NCBI RefSeq assembly: GCF_001428405.1
Contig: NZ_LMSL01000011.1
Location: 1-47,669, forward strand
Reading direction: 5' to 3'
Source of the DNA: Frateuria sp. Soil773
GTDB taxonomy: Bacteria; Pseudomonadota; Gammaproteobacteria; Xanthomonadales; Rhodanobacteraceae
DNA: 47,669 nucleotides
Shown here: piece by piece, positions 41,223 to 47,669 of the stretch
Layout of the letters: every line of letters starts with the position of its first letter
Position numbering within the stretch: the stretch's first letter is position 1
Program-made: the position numbers and the translations under genes
The notes under the pieces: model-generated
What the model was told of the DNA's origin: nothing
Database searches by the model: none
Seen by the model: only the letters and a program-made list of their open reading frames with translations

Positions 41223-42323
41223 ATGATCGCGCCGCCGCTGCTTCAGCACGAAACGCTTGCACGCCCCCGGCTGGACCTGCGCCGGCGCGCGGTGGCCTGG
41301 GCGTTCGGGCGGCTGATCCGCTCGGTGGAGAGGCAGTTGTGCGCACCGGGCACCCTGCCGGCGCGCGGCATCCACCGGATCGTGGTGTGCCGGCCCAACC
41401 ACCGCCTGGGCAACGCCATGCTGATCAGCCCGCTGATCGCGGAGATCGAGGCGCTGTATCCCGGTGCCGAGATCGACATCGTGGCCGGCGGCCGCGCGGC
41501 CGAGGCGTTGTATGCGCCGCGCTTCAACGTGCGCCGCGTGATCTGCCTGCCGCGCCACGTGGCACGCCACCTGCTCGCGACCGTCGGCCTGCTCAGGCAG
41601 TTGCGTGCGTGCCCGTACGACCTGGCCATCGACGCCTGCCTCGGCTCGCAGTCCGGACGGCTGCTGCTGGCGTGGGTCAGGGCCAGCCACAAGGTGGGCT
41701 TCCCCGCCGCCGGCTGGGGCGCCGCCGACGCGCAGCCGGCCCCGGGCCGGCCGGATCACCTCGCGCAGCGCAGCGTGTTCGTGCTGCGCCGCGCCTATGC
41801 CGGCGGCTGCCGGCCGTCCTACCCGCCGCTGGACATGCGCCTGGGCGAAGCGGAGAAGGCGCAGGGGCGGCGGGTGCTGGACGCGATCGCGGGCGAGCCG
41901 TCCTCGCGAGCCGGCCGCGTCGTGCTCGGCGTGTTTCCCCATGCCACCGGCGCCAAGCGCTACGACGGGGCGTGGTGGCAGGCTTTCCTCGCCACGCTGC
42001 AATCGGCGCGGCCGGATATCCTGGTGGTCGACGTGCTGGCCGAGCACGGCGTCTCGCAGCTCGGCGACGGCTTCGCCTCGATCTACACGCGCGACGTGCG
42101 CAAGCTGGCCGCGGTGATCGCGGCGATGGACGGCTTCGTCAGCGCCGACTGCGGGGTCATGCATGTGGCCGCGGCCACCGGCACGCCGACCTACGGGCTG
42201 TTCTCGGTGACCGATCCGGCCAAGTACGCGCCGTACGGCCATGGCAGCACGGCGATCGATACGCGCGAACTGAGCGCGCCGGAGGCGGCACGGGCGGTGC
42301 TGCGGCTGCTGCCCGCGCCGTAG
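41223..42323 (+). CDS. GT9 family glycosyltransferase (heptosyltransferase-like)
   Basis: A 366-residue GT-B transferase of the ADP-heptose:LPS heptosyltransferase family. The N-terminal motif IVVCRPNHRLGNAMLISPLI (53-72) and the C-terminal FVSADCGVMHVAAATGTPTYGLFS (about 305-328; donor binding) identify it. No signal peptide; such enzymes act on LPS core intermediates at the inner leaflet of the inner membrane. No other LPS genes are next to it. The start at ATG 41223 is uncertain because no Shine-Dalgarno is evident; the next Met is at residue 66, inside the first motif. A hairpin at 42361-42388 follows. Confidence 0.88.
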   Translation: MIAPPLLQHETLARPRLDLRRRAVAWAFGRLIRSVERQLCAPGTLPARGIHRIVVCRPNHRLGNAMLISPLIAEIEALYPGAEIDIVAGGRAAEALYAPRFNVRRVICLPRHVARHLLATVGLLRQLRACPYDLAIDACLGSQSGRLLLAWVRASHKVGFPAAGWGAADAQPAPGRPDHLAQRSVFVLRRAYAGGCRPSYPPLDMRLGEAEKAQGRRVLDAIAGEPSSRAGRVVLGVFPHATGAKRYDGAWWQAFLATLQSARPDILVVDVLAEHGVSQLGDGFASIYTRDVRKLAAVIAAMDGFVSADCGVMHVAAATGTPTYGLFSVTDPAKYAPYGHGSTAIDTRELSAPEAARAVLRLLPAP

Positions 42324-42360
42324 CCGGCGGCGGGGGCATCGCCGCCGCCCGCCCAGGCGG

Positions 42361-42388
42361 GCCGTGCGGACCCGTCGGCCCGCACGGC
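42361..42388. terminator. Hairpin between the convergent GT9 and M16 genes
   Basis: GCCGTGCGG/CCGCACGGC, a perfect 9-bp stem with a 10-base loop, ending 7 bases before the stop codon of the reverse-strand peptidase gene. No T-run is present. Confidence 0.5.
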
Positions 42389-42395
42389 GCGGAGC

Positions 42396-43880
42396 TCAGT
42401 GCGCTGCCGGCTTGGCCGCGCCCGACGGAGCGCGCAGGTCGGCGCGGTCCAGGTCGAGCGCATCCATCGGCAGGACCTGCGCCTGCGGGTGCGCCTTGCG
42501 GATCGCCGGCGCGAACTGCGCGGCGTCGCCGGCCACCACCACGTGGGTGCCGGCGCGGTCGAGGTGGCCGGCCGCGTAGTGCTGCACCTGCGCCGGCGTC
42601 ACCGCCTGCACGCGCTCGATGTAGCGGCCGATCTCGGCCAGGTCCACGCCGTACGTCGCCAGCGCACCGACCTGCGCGGCGAGGCCGGCGGTGGTTTCCA
42701 GGCTGCGTCCGTAGCCGCCGATCAGGGTGGCCTTGCGCGCGGCCAGCTCGGCCTCCGGCACGGGCGTGTCGCCGAGCCGGGCGAACTCGCCCTGCATCAG
42801 CTCGACCACCTGCGCCGCCGACGGGTTCTTGGTCTGCGCCGTGGCGAGCCACAGGCCGCTGTCGCGGCGGCCTTCCAGCCGGCTGTTGGCGCCGTAGGAA
42901 AGGCCGCGCTTGATGCGGATCTCCTCGTTGAGCCGCGCCGAGTACGAGCCGCCGAGCACCGCGTTGGCGACCGCGCCCGTGTAGTAGTCCGCGTCGCTGC
43001 GCGGCGGCGAGGCGTGCGCGGCCACCACGCCGGCCTGGCCGGCGCCGTGCTGGTCGATCAGCAGCACCGGCGGCAGCCGGCCCTCGCCCTTGCCGGCGGG
43101 CGCGGCGGCCAGCGGCGTGGCCGGCGGCATCCAGTCGCCGAAGCTTTGCTGCGCCAAGGCTTTGGCCTGCGCCGGGGCGATGTCGCCGGTGAGGATCAGC
43201 ACGGCGTTGTCGGGCCGGTAGATCGTCGCGTGCATCCGCTGCAGGTCGGCGCGCGAGATGGCCGCCAGCGACGCCGGCGTGCCGCCGCGCGGATGGCCGT
43301 AGGCGCCGTCGCCGAAGGTCGCGCGCGCGGCGGCCAGCGAGGCCAGCGAGGTCGGCTGGCTCAGTGTCAGGTGCAGCTCGTCCAGCGCCTGGGCGCGGGC
43401 GCGCTTGATCTCGTCCTCGCTGAAAGCGGGCTGGCGCGCCACCTTGGCCAGCAGGGCCAGTGCGGCCGGCAGCTTCGGCGTGGTCACGGTGATGCCGAGC
43501 GTGCTCTGGTCCCAGCCCGCGCTGGCGTCGAGCGAGCCGCCGAGGGTCTCGGCGGCGGCGGCGATCTGCGGCGCGCCCAGCCCGGCGGCGCCCTTGGTCA
43601 GCAGGGTGGCGGTGAGGTCGGCCAGGCCGGCCTTGCCGGCCGGGTCCAGCTCGCCGCCGCGGCGCAGCAGCAGTTCGGCGGTGACCAGCGGCAGCCCGTC
43701 GCGTCGCACGCTGACCACCTGCAGGCCGTTGGCGAGGGTTTCCACGGCGGGCGCCGGCACGGTGAGCTTCGGCGCCGGGCCCGGCGCCGGCGGCGTGGCG
43801 GGGAAATCGGCCTCGGCGGCCAGCGCATGGCCGGCGGCGAGCAGGGCGGCCGCCAGGGCGGCCAGGCGGAACGTCTTCAT
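42396..43880 (-). CDS. M16 family peptidase-like protein lacking HXXEH
   Basis: A 494-residue exported protein (signal peptide 1-21, ending GHALA) with the two M16 halves: N-terminal (about 50-200) and M16_C (about 205-400, including LQRMHATIYRPDNAVLILTGDI and GLSYGANSRLEGRRDSG). The zinc motif is absent: where HXXEH should follow the first strands, the sequence is GLADLTATLLTKG. It is therefore the non-catalytic partner of a heterodimer, completing the cavity with the R/Y residues of the GLSYG...R region. It starts 5 bases after the partner gene, with GGAGG inside that gene's end. Confidence 0.92.
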   Translation of the reverse strand: MKTFRLAALAAALLAAGHALAAEADFPATPPAPGPAPKLTVPAPAVETLANGLQVVSVRRDGLPLVTAELLLRRGGELDPAGKAGLADLTATLLTKGAAGLGAPQIAAAAETLGGSLDASAGWDQSTLGITVTTPKLPAALALLAKVARQPAFSEDEIKRARAQALDELHLTLSQPTSLASLAAARATFGDGAYGHPRGGTPASLAAISRADLQRMHATIYRPDNAVLILTGDIAPAQAKALAQQSFGDWMPPATPLAAAPAGKGEGRLPPVLLIDQHGAGQAGVVAAHASPPRSDADYYTGAVANAVLGGSYSARLNEEIRIKRGLSYGANSRLEGRRDSGLWLATAQTKNPSAAQVVELMQGEFARLGDTPVPEAELAARKATLIGGYGRSLETTAGLAAQVGALATYGVDLAEIGRYIERVQAVTPAQVQHYAAGHLDRAGTHVVVAGDAAQFAPAIRKAHPQAQVLPMDALDLDRADLRAPSGAAKPAAH

Positions 43881-43885
43881 GCGGA

Positions 43886-45277
43886 TCACTTCGCACCTCC
43901 CTTGCGGCCCTTGCCGGCGCTCGCCGCGGCGCTGGCCTGCGGCAGGTAGTCGATGGTGACGCTGTGCGCGCCGGTGACGTACTTCTTCAGCACGCGCTGC
44001 ACGTCGGCGGCGCTGACCTGCTGGAGCGCGGCGAGGTCGCTGTTCACGCGCGCCGGGTCGCCCTCGGTGAGGGTGGCCTGGCCGATCGCGAAGGCCTTGC
44101 CCTGCGCGGTCTGGCGCTGCTTCAGCTCGGCGGTGAGCAACTGGGTCTTCACCTTGTCCAGTTCGGCCGCGTCGATCGGGCCGTCGGCCAGCCGGGCCAG
44201 TTCGGAGCGCAGCAGTTTTTCCGCCTCGGCCGGCTGGTGGCCGCTGGCGAGGATCGCGTAGGCGACGAACAGCCCCGGCCCGACCCGCGCGTCGGCCTGC
44301 GCGCCCACGTCCTGCGCGACCTGCGCCCGGTACACCAGCGCCTGGTACAGCCGCGACGACTCGCCCTGCGACAGCAGCGCGGCGGCCACCTGCAGCGGCA
44401 CCACGTCGGCGTCCTTCGCCGGCGGGATCAGCCAGCTCATCGCCACGGCCGGCAGCGGCGCGGTGGCGCTGGTCTCGGTGTAGCGCTTGTCCTGCGTGCG
44501 CGCCGGCTCGACCGCGGTGACCTGCGGGATCGGCGTGGCGGGCTTGGCGATGCCGCCGAAATAGCGGTCCACCCACGCGTCCAGTTGCTTCGGCTGGAAG
44601 TCGCCGGCGACGATCAGGGTGGTGTTGTCGGGGCGGTAGAACGTGCGGTGGAAGTCGATCACGTTCTGCAGCGAGGCGGCGTCCAGGTCCTCGATGCTGC
44701 CGATGGTCGGGCGCTTGTACGGATGCACCGCGAAGGAGTGCGGGTCGATCGCGTTGAACAGCTTGCCGTAGGGCTGCGCCAGCACGCTCTGGCGGTATTC
44801 CTCCTGCACCACCGCGCGCTCGGACTTGAAGTTGGCCGCGTCCACGTTGAGGTTGGACAACCGCTCGGCCTCCGCCCACAGCAGGGTCTGCAGGTAGTTG
44901 GAGGGAACCACCTCGAAGTAGTTGGTGATGTCGTCGCCGGTGGAGGCGTTGTTGGCGCCGCCGACGTCCTCGGTGAGCCGGTCGAACTGCTCGGCGTGCA
45001 GGTGCTTCGTGCTCTTGAACATCAGGTGCTCGAACAGGTGCGCGAAGCCGGAGCGGCCCTCCGGGTCGTCCTTCGAGCCGACGTGGTACCACATCTGCAC
45101 CGCCACGGTCGGGCTCGAATGGTCCTCGATGCTGAGCACCTGCAGCCCGTTCGGCAGGGTGCGCTCGTGGTACTGGATCGGCGGCACCGCCAGCTCGGCC
45201 GCGGCCAGCGGCGTCGCCGCCGCGCTGGCCGCGAGCAAGGTGAACGAAGCCAGCCAACTGGCCGGACGCATGCGCAT
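43886..45277 (-). CDS. M16 family zinc peptidase
   Basis: A 463-residue exported metallopeptidase (signal peptide about 1-27, ending TPLAAAE). The inverted zinc motif HLFEH is at 80-84 (His80, Glu83, His84), with the distal Glu expected in ERAVVQEEYRQS (about 148-160). The M16_C domain follows (about 185-370: FHRTFYRPDNTTLIVAGDF). With the next gene product it forms an active/inactive pair, the common bacterial M16B arrangement, degrading peptides in the periplasm. GGAGG lies 8 bases upstream of ATG 45277. It is divergent from the DUF2239 gene. Confidence 0.94.
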   Translation of the reverse strand: MRMRPASWLASFTLLAASAAATPLAAAELAVPPIQYHERTLPNGLQVLSIEDHSSPTVAVQMWYHVGSKDDPEGRSGFAHLFEHLMFKSTKHLHAEQFDRLTEDVGGANNASTGDDITNYFEVVPSNYLQTLLWAEAERLSNLNVDAANFKSERAVVQEEYRQSVLAQPYGKLFNAIDPHSFAVHPYKRPTIGSIEDLDAASLQNVIDFHRTFYRPDNTTLIVAGDFQPKQLDAWVDRYFGGIAKPATPIPQVTAVEPARTQDKRYTETSATAPLPAVAMSWLIPPAKDADVVPLQVAAALLSQGESSRLYQALVYRAQVAQDVGAQADARVGPGLFVAYAILASGHQPAEAEKLLRSELARLADGPIDAAELDKVKTQLLTAELKQRQTAQGKAFAIGQATLTEGDPARVNSDLAALQQVSAADVQRVLKKYVTGAHSVTIDYLPQASAAASAGKGRKGGAK

Positions 45278-45373
45278 GGGACGATCCCTCCATTGGAAAA
45301 GCCCACCTTAGCAAGCCCCGCGCCGGGGCGGAGCGGGACTGATGGGCTATGCGGGCGTTGCCGGGTGTCGCCC

Positions 45374-45449
45374 ATATTGCCCGGGCGATATTGACATCGA
45401 TTTTGATCCGGGTATTATCGCCGCTCCTTGATTTGACCCGGGCAAAATC
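45374..45449 (+). promoter_or_regulatory. Promoter of DUF2239-MATE bracketed by CCCGGG dyads
   Basis: The -35 TTGACA (45391-45396), 16-bp spacer and -10 TATTAT (45413-45418) form a good sigma70 promoter. An 18-bp dyad ATATTGCCCGGGCGATAT (45374-45391; 8 of 9 pairs match) abuts the -35. A second CCCGGG-centred dyad, GATTTGACCCGGGCAAAATC (45430-45449; 8 of 10 pairs), lies right up to the ATG where a Shine-Dalgarno should be. The centres are 57 bp apart. A degenerate third site lies between. Confidence 0.65.
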
Positions 45450-46034
45450 ATGCATCCCCGCGACAGCCAATCCTGCACCGCCTTCGACGGCACCTGCCTG
45501 ATCGCCTCCGGCCCGCTGGCCGAGGTGGCGCTGGCGACCCGGCGCGCGCTGGACGCCGGGGCGCAGGGGCCGGTGCTGGTGTTCGACGACCGCACCAGCC
45601 TGCCGGTGGAGTTCGACCTGCGCGGCAGCGAGGACGAGGTGCTGGCGCGCCTGCAGGCACCCGCGTCGGCGACGCCGGTGCGCGGCCCGGGCCGGCCGAA
45701 GCTGGGCGTGACCGCGCGCGAGGTGACCCTGCTGCCGCGCCACTGGGACTGGCTGGCCGACCAGCCCGGCGGCGCCTCGGCCGCCCTGCGCCGGCTGGTC
45801 GAGCAGGCGCGTCGCCGCGGCCCGGCGGGCGGCGGCGACGCGGCGGCCTCGGTCGATCGCTTCATGCAGGCGATGACCGGCAACCTGCCCGGCCACGAGG
45901 AAGCCTCGCGCGCGTTCTGGCGCGGCGAGCGCGAACGCTTCGCCGCGCTCACCGCGGACTGGCCGGCCGGCGTGCGCGACCACCTGCGCCGGCTCGCCGC
46001 GGTCGCCTGGGACGAAGCCGGCGCCACCGGCTAG
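45450..46034 (+). CDS. DUF2239 family protein
   Basis: A 194-residue protein of the DUF2239 family. The N-terminal half (1-70) is a small beta-rich domain (CTAFDGTCLIASGPLAEVAL, VLVFDDRTSLPVEFDL). A linker GPGRPKLGVTAREVTLLPRH (about 79-98) leads into DWLADQPGGASAALRRLVEQARR, which resembles a ribbon-helix-helix DNA-binding segment: a short strand followed by two helices. The C-terminal part is helical and rich in Arg. Function is undescribed to my knowledge. It is transcribed ahead of a MATE exporter with 61 bp between, and two dyads sit at its promoter, which fits an autorepressor (inference). ATG 45450 has no clear Shine-Dalgarno. Confidence 0.85.
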   Translation: MHPRDSQSCTAFDGTCLIASGPLAEVALATRRALDAGAQGPVLVFDDRTSLPVEFDLRGSEDEVLARLQAPASATPVRGPGRPKLGVTAREVTLLPRHWDWLADQPGGASAALRRLVEQARRRGPAGGGDAAASVDRFMQAMTGNLPGHEEASRAFWRGERERFAALTADWPAGVRDHLRRLAAVAWDEAGATG

Positions 46035-46095
46035 CATCGCGCACCGGCCGCGACCGCCACCTTCCGTCTGCCCACCTTTCCACCGGAAACTCCCG

Positions 46096-47556
46096 ATGAC
46101 GACGCCTGCCGGCCGCCAGCCGCTGCTTACCGAAGGCCCGATCGCCCGCACCCTGCTGCTGTTCGCCCTGCCGATCCTCGGCAGCACGGTGCTGCAGTCG
46201 CTGAACGCTTCGGTCAACGCGATGTGGATCGGCCACTACCTCGGCGAGGCCGCGCTCAGCGCGAGCAGCAACGCCGGCCTGATCCTGTTCCTGCTGCTCA
46301 GCGCGGTGTTCGGCGTGGGCATGGCCTGCACCATCCTGGTCGGCCAGAGCCTGGGCGCGCGCGACGTGACGGAGGCGAAGCGGGTGGTCGGCACCGGGGT
46401 GGTGTTCTTCACCGCGGTATCGGCGCTGGTGGCGGTGGGCGGCTTCCTCGGCACGCCGTGGATGCTGCGGGTGCTGGGCACGCCGGCGGATGCGATGCCG
46501 TACGCGGTGGCCTACCTGCGCATCATCTTCGTCGCGATGCCGGCGATGTACTTCTACAACTTCCTGATGATGACCCTGCGCGGCGCGGGCGACTCGAAGA
46601 CGCCGTTCCTGTTCATGGCCGTGTCGGTGCTGCTGGACATCGGGCTCAACCCGGTCTTCATGTTCGGGCTGGGGCCGTTTCCCGCGCTGGGCATCGCCGG
46701 CTCGGCGGTCGCCACCCTGATCGCGCAGAGCGCGACCCTGCTGGCGCTGCTCGCCACGCTGTACGCGCGCCGGCATTTCCTGTGGATCGGCCGGGGCGAG
46801 CTGCGGCTGTTCCGGCCGGACTGGACGATCCTGCGCGCGCTGCTGTTCAAGGGCCTGCCGATGGGGCTGCAGATGATCGTGATCTCCTCCTCGGCGATCG
46901 TGATGATGCGGCTGGTCAACGCCTACGGCTCGCAGAGCGTGGCCGCCTACGGCGCGGCGAGCCAGCTATGGATCTACGTGCAGATGCCGGCGATGGCGAT
47001 CGGCGCGGCGGTGTCGTCGATGGCGGCGCAGAACGTGGGCGCGGGGCTGTGGGACCGGGTCGGCCGGATCGCCCGGGCCGGCGTGCTGTACAACTTCCTG
47101 CTCACCGGCACCCTGGTCGGCGCGATCTACCTGTTCAACCGCGGCGCGCTGAACCTGTTCCTGCCCGGCGACGGCGATGCGCTGCTGCTGGCGCAGCACC
47201 TCAACGCGATCGTGGTGTGGTCGTTCATGTGCATCGGCGTCACCTTCGTGCTGTTCGGCGTGGTGCGTTCCACCGGCGCGGTGTGGCCGCCGCTGGCGAT
47301 GCTGGTGGTGACGATGTGGTTCATCCGGCCGCCGTTCGCGGTGCTGCTGCAGCCGTCGATGGGCGCGGACGCGATCTGGTGGAGCTTCCCGCTGGGCTCG
47401 GCGGCATCGGTGCTGCTGGCGGCCGCCTATTACCGCTGGGGCGGCTGGCGCCGGGCGCGCATGCTGGCGCCGGCGCCGTCCCGGCCGGTTCCCGCGGCCG
47501 GCCAGGACGCGCCGGCCGGCGCGGTGCTGGAGGCGGCGCCGGCGCCGGCGGACTGA
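46096..47556 (+). CDS. MATE family multidrug exporter
   Basis: A 486-residue cation-coupled efflux pump with 12 membrane segments in two related halves. TM1 is LLFALPILGSTVLQSLNASVNAMWIG (about 19-44), and the second half begins with LLFKGLPMGLQMIVISSSAIVMM (about 250-272). It exports cationic drugs or metabolites with Na+ or H+. The C-terminal 30 residues are an Ala/Pro-rich tail not seen in all members. GGAAAC upstream gives a modest ribosome site. It is probably co-transcribed with the DUF2239 gene. Confidence 0.93.
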   Translation: MTTPAGRQPLLTEGPIARTLLLFALPILGSTVLQSLNASVNAMWIGHYLGEAALSASSNAGLILFLLLSAVFGVGMACTILVGQSLGARDVTEAKRVVGTGVVFFTAVSALVAVGGFLGTPWMLRVLGTPADAMPYAVAYLRIIFVAMPAMYFYNFLMMTLRGAGDSKTPFLFMAVSVLLDIGLNPVFMFGLGPFPALGIAGSAVATLIAQSATLLALLATLYARRHFLWIGRGELRLFRPDWTILRALLFKGLPMGLQMIVISSSAIVMMRLVNAYGSQSVAAYGAASQLWIYVQMPAMAIGAAVSSMAAQNVGAGLWDRVGRIARAGVLYNFLLTGTLVGAIYLFNRGALNLFLPGDGDALLLAQHLNAIVVWSFMCIGVTFVLFGVVRSTGAVWPPLAMLVVTMWFIRPPFAVLLQPSMGADAIWWSFPLGSAASVLLAAAYYRWGGWRRARMLAPAPSRPVPAAGQDAPAGAVLEAAPAPAD

Positions 47557-47571
47557 TTCCGCCCTGCCCGC

Positions 47572-47669
47572 TCAGGTCGCCGGCTGCTGCCGGCCCAGCG
47601 CCTTGAGCCGCTTCTTCTCGGCCTTGCGCTCCCGGCGGGCGGCCTTGCGGATCTTGCGGTCGTGGTTCC
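47572..47669 (-). CDS. C-terminal end of a very basic protein (partial)
   Basis: The last 32 codons of a reverse-strand gene that continues beyond the window. The tail is dominated by Lys, Arg and Ala (HDRKIRKAARRERKAEKK, then RLKALGRQQPAT) and looks like a charged helix, common at the ends of nucleic-acid-binding or membrane-anchored proteins. The stop TGA is at 47572-47574, 15 bases from the MATE stop codon. The family cannot be assigned from this fragment. Confidence 0.55.
   Translation of the reverse strand, partial: NHDRKIRKAARRERKAEKKRLKALGRQQPAT

Overview
This 47.7 kb window is ordinary bacterial chromosome of very high GC content with tight gene packing. The families present (Soj/Spo0J-type parAB, AlgZ/AlgR beside hemC, a PagL-like deacylase, paired M16 peptidases, a large S9 dipeptidyl peptidase, TonB receptor, GlxA/FtrA regulator, DUF2239, short tandem GGGATTC heptamers) suggest a gammaproteobacterium of the Xanthomonadales, most likely Rhodanobacteraceae. 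That placement is inference from gene content. No rRNA, tRNA, CRISPR array, transposase or prophage block was seen.

Left part (1-12,000): a low-GC secreted orphan; a GH1 beta-glucosidase divergent from a MalK/UgpC-type ATPase, sharing a LacI-type operator; parA-parB followed by a GT2 glycosyltransferase; a TonB-dependent siderophore receptor behind a Fur-box-like dyad; a DUF488 protein, a patatin-like phospholipase and an SLC13/RCK_C transporter preceded by a possible 20-codon leader.

Middle (12,000-24,350): a WYL regulator whose last codons come from repeat DNA; a seven-segment membrane protein; a DUF481 outer-membrane protein; hemC; a TPR protein; the AlgZ/AlgR-like LytTR two-component system; hydrolases; a TonB_C-like periplasmic protein; and an isochorismatase-family hydrolase divergent from its likely GlxA/FtrA regulator. 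Next comes a decayed two-gene locus: a GH24 lysozyme with its E-8-D-5-T triad intact but two in-frame stop codons, overlapping by ATGA an exported small protein that looks frameshifted near its C-terminus. It resembles a dead muramidase and cognate inhibitor pair.

Right part (24,350-47,669): divergent S9A and S9B serine peptidases; an XRE/MmyB regulator with an upstream dyad; two paralogous 88-92 aa proteins of unknown family bracketing an AraC regulator; a MarR-OMF-HlyD-DHA2 efflux operon with a clear MarR-type operator; a PagL-like lipid A deacylase downstream of an OmpR/EnvZ-type system (response regulator and kinase overlapping by GTGA); a GT9 heptosyltransferase-like protein; an M16 peptidase pair (one with HXXEH, one without); and a DUF2239 protein plus MATE exporter preceded by CCCGGG-centred dyads that bracket the promoter. 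The window ends inside a very basic reverse-strand gene.

Running through the intergenic gaps is a family of hairpin repeats (GTCATCCC...GGGATCCAG / CTGGATTCC...GGAATGAC), several inside ~160-180 bp units with related terminal inverted repeats. They look like MITE/REP-type elements and in two places supply the stop codon of the adjacent gene. The best candidates for something new are the two-copy small-protein family around the AraC gene, the decayed lysozyme/inhibitor locus, the MITE-like family, and possible self-regulation of DUF2239-MATE.
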